Assembly: GCA_003445855.1 (NCBI GenBank)
Contig: DMCG01000143.1
Span: 1,326 to 17,826, forward strand
DNA: 16,501 nt
Reading direction: 5' to 3'
Source of the DNA: Spartobacteria bacterium
GTDB taxonomy: Bacteria > Verrucomicrobiota > Verrucomicrobiia > Chthoniobacterales > UBA10450
The notes beneath the pieces are model-generated. The model did no database searches and had not been told where the DNA came from. It saw only the letters and a list, made by a program, of their open reading frames with translations. This document shows positions 13,556 to 16,501 of the stretch, piece by piece (position 1 is the first letter of the stretch; every line of letters begins with the position of its first letter). The translations under genes were made by a program, and so were the position numbers.

Positions 13556-16468
13556 TCAGGGAAAAACGAGGCTATAACCGGCCGGCAGCGTTGGTCCAAA
13601 CGCGCCGCTGGCGAAGGCCGGACCATTCAGGTACCAGATCGCAGTTTGCCTCGTGCTCGGATTGAACAGCACGTAGTCGGGATTCCCGTTGGCGTTAAAA
13701 TCGGCCGCGCCCTCCAGCGTCCAGCCGGAAGGCAGAGTAGGGCCATACGCACCGCTGGCGAAGGCCGGACCATTCAGGTACCAGATCGCAGTTTGCCTGG
13801 TGCCCGGATTGAACAGCACGTCGTCGGGCTTCCCGTCGGCGTTGAAATCGACTGCGGCGATCAGCATCCAGCCCGCTGGCAGTGTCGGACCGTAAGCGCC
13901 GCTCAGAAACGTGGCATTATTGAGAAACCAGACCGCCGTCTGCCGTGTGCTCGGATTAAAGAGCACGTAATCCGGTTTGCCATCGAGATTCACATCCGCC
14001 ACGCAGCCCACCACCCAGCCCCCCGGCGGCGTTGGGCCATACGCGCCGCCCGCCAGCGTGGCCCCGTGCAGATACCAGATGGCCGTCGCTCGACTGACGG
14101 AATTAAAAAGCAGGTAATCCGTAAATCCATCGCCGTTAAAATCGCTCTTAACGGGGATGGGCGTCGTCAAGATCTCCCACATGCCGCGGCCGTGAGTTCC
14201 AGCGCCCAAAATGTGCAGAGTTGTATTGAGCTCTATTTGGAAGACCTGGGCGTTGGGGAGTCCCGTACCGAAGCGGGTCCAGGTGGTTCCGCCATTTGTG
14301 CTGGCGTAAACGCCGTCTTCTGCCCCCAGGTAAAGGGTGCCGCCGGGGTCCACCTGCAACGACCATACCGGCTCACTGGGAAGGTTGCCGCTGATGTCCG
14401 TCCATGTGCCGCCGCCATTTGCCGTGCGGAAAACATGACCGCCGCCGAATTGGTTGACCACGGCGTATGCGATCTGGGAATTGCTGCGATCCACCTGAAT
14501 TTCGTTGACCCTGGCGCTGCCTCCGGGAAGATCGTGCTCGGTCCAGGTCGAGCCATGGCTAGTGGTAACAAAGATCTGGCTGGAACTGGCAAACTCGCCA
14601 CCGGTGGCGGCGTAGATCGTATTGGCGTCCGAAGCAGCAATCCCAAGCGCATCGACGTTGTGGCCCGAGCTGTTGAATCCGTTGGATCCGATCACGCTGA
14701 TCGCGCTCCAGCCGTCGCCGCCGTTGGTGGTCTCCCAGACATGGGTGGTGCCGTACAGAACACGATCGCCGTTGCCAGGGTCCACCACGAACGGGGCATA
14801 GAAGTTCTGCGTTGTATCCACAGATATCGTGGACGTCTTCGTTACCCAGGTGCCGCTAGTGCCGCCGCTGTCGGAGCGCCGGAAGAAGTTCGTGCCGAAA
14901 CTGAGCACGGGGATTTGATGGTAGACACGATTGCCATTGGTGGGGCTGTACTTCGCGAATCCGCCGTCGCCTCCGTCGGTCTCTGTCCAGGTCACAGTGC
15001 CGGTGAAAATCTCGGTGCCGTTGTCCTGGGTGCCGCCGATGGCTTTGTTGGCGTCAGTGGGGTGGAGGCCGATGCCTTGGAACTGAATTGTGCCTAGATT
15101 TCCGTTCAGATCGGTCCAGGCAGGCGTGGTCGGGTTGTCGAGGCGGTAAATGCCGCCGTCATCGCCATCCAGCAATCGGCCGCTGGCGTCGAAGGCGATG
15201 CCATGATGGTCGACGTGCGGAGATATGAAATTCGGCGAACCGCCGGTATGGATGTCTGTCCAGTTCACGCCGCTGTTGGTTGACCGCAGTATGCTGTTGT
15301 TGCCCGCCGCCCCGGCTACGTAGACGATCGCCGAATTGGATGGATCGACGATGAGGGTGGTGTCATACCAGCCTTGGCCCCCCATATAGTTCGGGGTTCC
15401 AGATGTCAGATCCGCTGGAAAGGTGCTGCCGCCGTCGTCAGACCGCATGATCTTGCCCAATCCGGAGGTAGACGGATTTGACGCGGTAACATATAAGACC
15501 TGGGTGTTAGACGGGGCCAGCGCGATAGCAATTCGGCCTACGGTTGAACCATTAGGACCGTTGCTCAACAGGCTCCAATTCGTGCCGCCGTTGGTCGATT
15601 TGTAGACACCGTTTGCCGCAATTCCGTCGTTGCGGCCGAGCGCCGCGTAGATATTCAGATGGTTACTGGGGTCAATCACAACAGCCGACCAGGGGTCGCT
15701 CGAATTGAGCAACGCGGCCGCCGTCATGTTCGTCCAAGTCGTTCCGCTATTGGTCGTCTTCCAGATGCCGGTGTTGCTGCCATATAGACCGTTCTCGCCG
15801 AAATCCGCGATAGCGGCGTAGGCTATAGTGGAGTCGGTCGGGTCAACGGCAATCTGCGAGGTCGTCAGCCGCCGCGTATTGAATATGCCGGAGGGTCCGG
15901 TCGTGAGCGTCCAGGTGGATCCGCCGTTGGTGGATACCAGGATGCCGCGGCCAAAGTTCGAGTCGGCGGCGTTGTTCGCCTCGCCGGTCCCGGCATAGAC
16001 CACGGAAGCATTGGAAGGCGCGACCGCAATCGCTCCCATCGACAGCGTCGCCTGTGTATCCGTTAGCGGAGTCCAGGTGGTACCGCCGTCGATGGTCTTC
16101 CAGACGCCTCCGCCGGCCGGCGCCACATAGATGGTGTTGGAATCGCTGGGATGTGGCGCGATCCCGGTGATACGCCCGCTGACATTGGACCAGTCGGTGG
16201 TTGTGGAGAGCGGTCCCGGTCCTATGAAAGTCCAACTACTCGTCGAAAGGAGCGGGACCGCTTCCGCGGGCACTTGCGGTGCGGCGGGCGCCGCCGGTGG
16301 AGGCATCGGCGTCCAAGGAGTGACGTGATGTGGTCGTTCCGTCGGCAGTTGTGCCATCAGCGGAGCGGCCAAGGCAAAAATCACTATCACCAGGAAGAAA
16401 TTGAGGATGAAAATGCTAAAGCTTCTGGTAGAAACGGTCGAAGCGCAGTCTTTGACACTATTCCTCAT
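13556..16468 (-). CDS. Secreted BNR/Asp-box propeller protein with FG-GAP-like tail
   Basis: 970 residues. The N-terminus has basic residues (Arg2, Lys6, Arg15) then a hydrophobic core (about 18-35) and a probable signal-peptidase site near Ala39-Gln40; a Pro-rich linker follows (44-71). Residues about 76-766 are a beta-propeller region with at least eight Asp-box (BNR) hairpins of the S/T-x-D/N-x-G-x-x-W type: KTIDGGTTW (124-132), STNGGSTW (179-186), TTNSGTTW (238-245), STNGGTNW (291-298), STNSGVNW (396-403), TTNGGDGW (580-587), TANGGGTW (682-689), STNGGTTW (723-730). It closes with AGTHGRGMWEI (756-766). Residues 776-970 are four 49-residue repeats starting D-x-N-x-D/N-G. Such proteins resemble sortilin/sialidase- and GH74-type propellers, but no catalytic residues can be assigned; binding of extracellular glycans is a guess. 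Start ATG 16468 has an AAAGGGA upstream. Confidence 0.9.
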   Translation of the reverse strand: MRNSVKDCASTVSTRSFSIFILNFFLVIVIFALAAPLMAQLPTERPHHVTPWTPMPPPAAPAAPQVPAEAVPLLSTSSWTFIGPGPLSTTTDWSNVSGRITGIAPHPSDSNTIYVAPAGGGVWKTIDGGTTWTPLTDTQATLSMGAIAVAPSNASVVYAGTGEANNAADSNFGRGILVSTNGGSTWTLTTGPSGIFNTRRLTTSQIAVDPTDSTIAYAAIADFGENGLYGSNTGIWKTTNSGTTWTNMTAAALLNSSDPWSAVVIDPSNHLNIYAALGRNDGIAANGVYKSTNGGTNWSLLSNGPNGSTVGRIAIALAPSNTQVLYVTASNPSTSGLGKIMRSDDGGSTFPADLTSGTPNYMGGQGWYDTTLIVDPSNSAIVYVAGAAGNNSILRSTNSGVNWTDIHTGGSPNFISPHVDHHGIAFDASGRLLDGDDGGIYRLDNPTTPAWTDLNGNLGTIQFQGIGLHPTDANKAIGGTQDNGTEIFTGTVTWTETDGGDGGFAKYSPTNGNRVYHQIPVLSFGTNFFRRSDSGGTSGTWVTKTSTISVDTTQNFYAPFVVDPGNGDRVLYGTTHVWETTNGGDGWSAISVIGSNGFNSSGHNVDALGIAASDANTIYAATGGEFASSSQIFVTTSHGSTWTEHDLPGGSARVNEIQVDRSNSQIAYAVVNQFGGGHVFRTANGGGTWTDISGNLPSEPVWSLQVDPGGTLYLGAEDGVYASTNGGTTWTRFGTGLPNAQVFQIELNTTLHILGAGTHGRGMWEILTTPIPVKSDFNGDGFTDYLLFNSVSRATAIWYLHGATLAGGAYGPTPPGGWVVGCVADVNLDGKPDYVLFNPSTRQTAVWFLNNATFLSGAYGPTLPAGWMLIAAVDFNADGKPDDVLFNPGTRQTAIWYLNGPAFASGAYGPTLPSGWTLEGAADFNANGNPDYVLFNPSTRQTAIWYLNGPAFASGAFGPTLPAGYSLVFP
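13559..14143 (-). repeat. Four tandem 147-bp (49-residue) FG-GAP-like repeats
   Basis: Units at 13997-14143, 13850-13996, 13703-13849 and 13559-13702 encode residues 776-824, 825-873, 874-922 and 923-970. Each has a calcium-loop-like D-x-N-x-D/N-G-x-x-D, then VLFNPSTRQTAIWYLNG and a SGAYGPTLPxGW close. The last two units are almost identical in DNA, sharing an unbroken 41-nt run starting at 13611 and 13758. The first unit is most diverged. Confidence 0.85.
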
Positions 16469-16501
16469 TGGCTTTAATCCCTTTGGGCGAGGCTTAGTCG
16501 T

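Noticed and set aside
13646..15097. 483-codon open frame on the + strand opposite the BNR protein gene
   Set aside because: It is the antisense shadow of a repetitive high-GC gene: its Arg/Val/Gly-rich repeats mirror the FG-GAP and Asp-box repeats, it has no recognisable domain, and the minus strand has a signal peptide and clear domains.

Overview
The window looks like chromosomal DNA from a moderately high-GC, Gram-negative bacterium, probably a soil Verrucomicrobiota (Chthoniobacterales-like) genome. This is inferred from general style: GTAG-headed palindromic repeats between genes, few Shine-Dalgarno sites, a large BNR/FG-GAP secreted protein, and a GT-C/FkbM/methyltransferase-GT2 glycan locus. 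No 16S or other decisive marker is present, so the taxonomy is tentative.

Layout. (1) Positions 1-1100 hold the tail of a cupin protein, a GlsB/YeaQ-type small membrane protein and an uncharacterised His-motif protein (HAAH, YHET). They are separated by two palindromic elements of identical design. (2) Positions 1187-3848 hold the conserved rpsO-pnp pair (ribosomal protein S15 and polynucleotide phosphorylase). A near-consensus promoter lies just before rpsO, and a long three-part hairpin sits between the genes where Enterobacteria place the RNase III-controlled pnp leader. (3) Positions 3873-8395, also on the + strand, hold a GSCFA-domain protein, a small cysteine-containing ORF with an ATGA overlap to the next gene, and two large polytopic membrane proteins resembling GT-C (ArnT/PMT-like) glycosyltransferases. 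(4) Positions 8473-12275 on the - strand hold a tightly packed four-gene unit: a methyltransferase-like/GT2 fusion, two class I SAM methyltransferases and an FkbM methyltransferase, with 4-nt and 13-nt overlaps. (5) Positions 12452-13555 form a decayed zone: a second methyltransferase/GT2 fusion that has lost its middle in frame, a short FG-GAP fragment and a degenerate palindrome. (6) Positions 13556-16468 on the - strand encode a 970-residue secreted BNR (Asp-box) propeller protein ending in four 49-residue FG-GAP-like repeats.

How the genes may work together. Regions 3 and 4 converge and read as one surface-glycan locus. A DPM1-like GT2 would charge a polyprenyl phosphate with a sugar in the cytosol, the GT-C proteins would use such a lipid-linked sugar on the outer face of the inner membrane, and the methyltransferases would decorate the glycan. 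This pathway is inferred from the families; no substrate can be read from the sequence.

The most distinctive signals are the palindromes at 151-202 and 578-625. Each is two inverted GTAG-headed hairpin units whose sequence differences are all compensatory. Others are the pnp leader hairpin, the degenerate SAM motif in the intact fusion, the internally deleted fusion, and the small ORF lying in frame just past the GSCFA stop codon.
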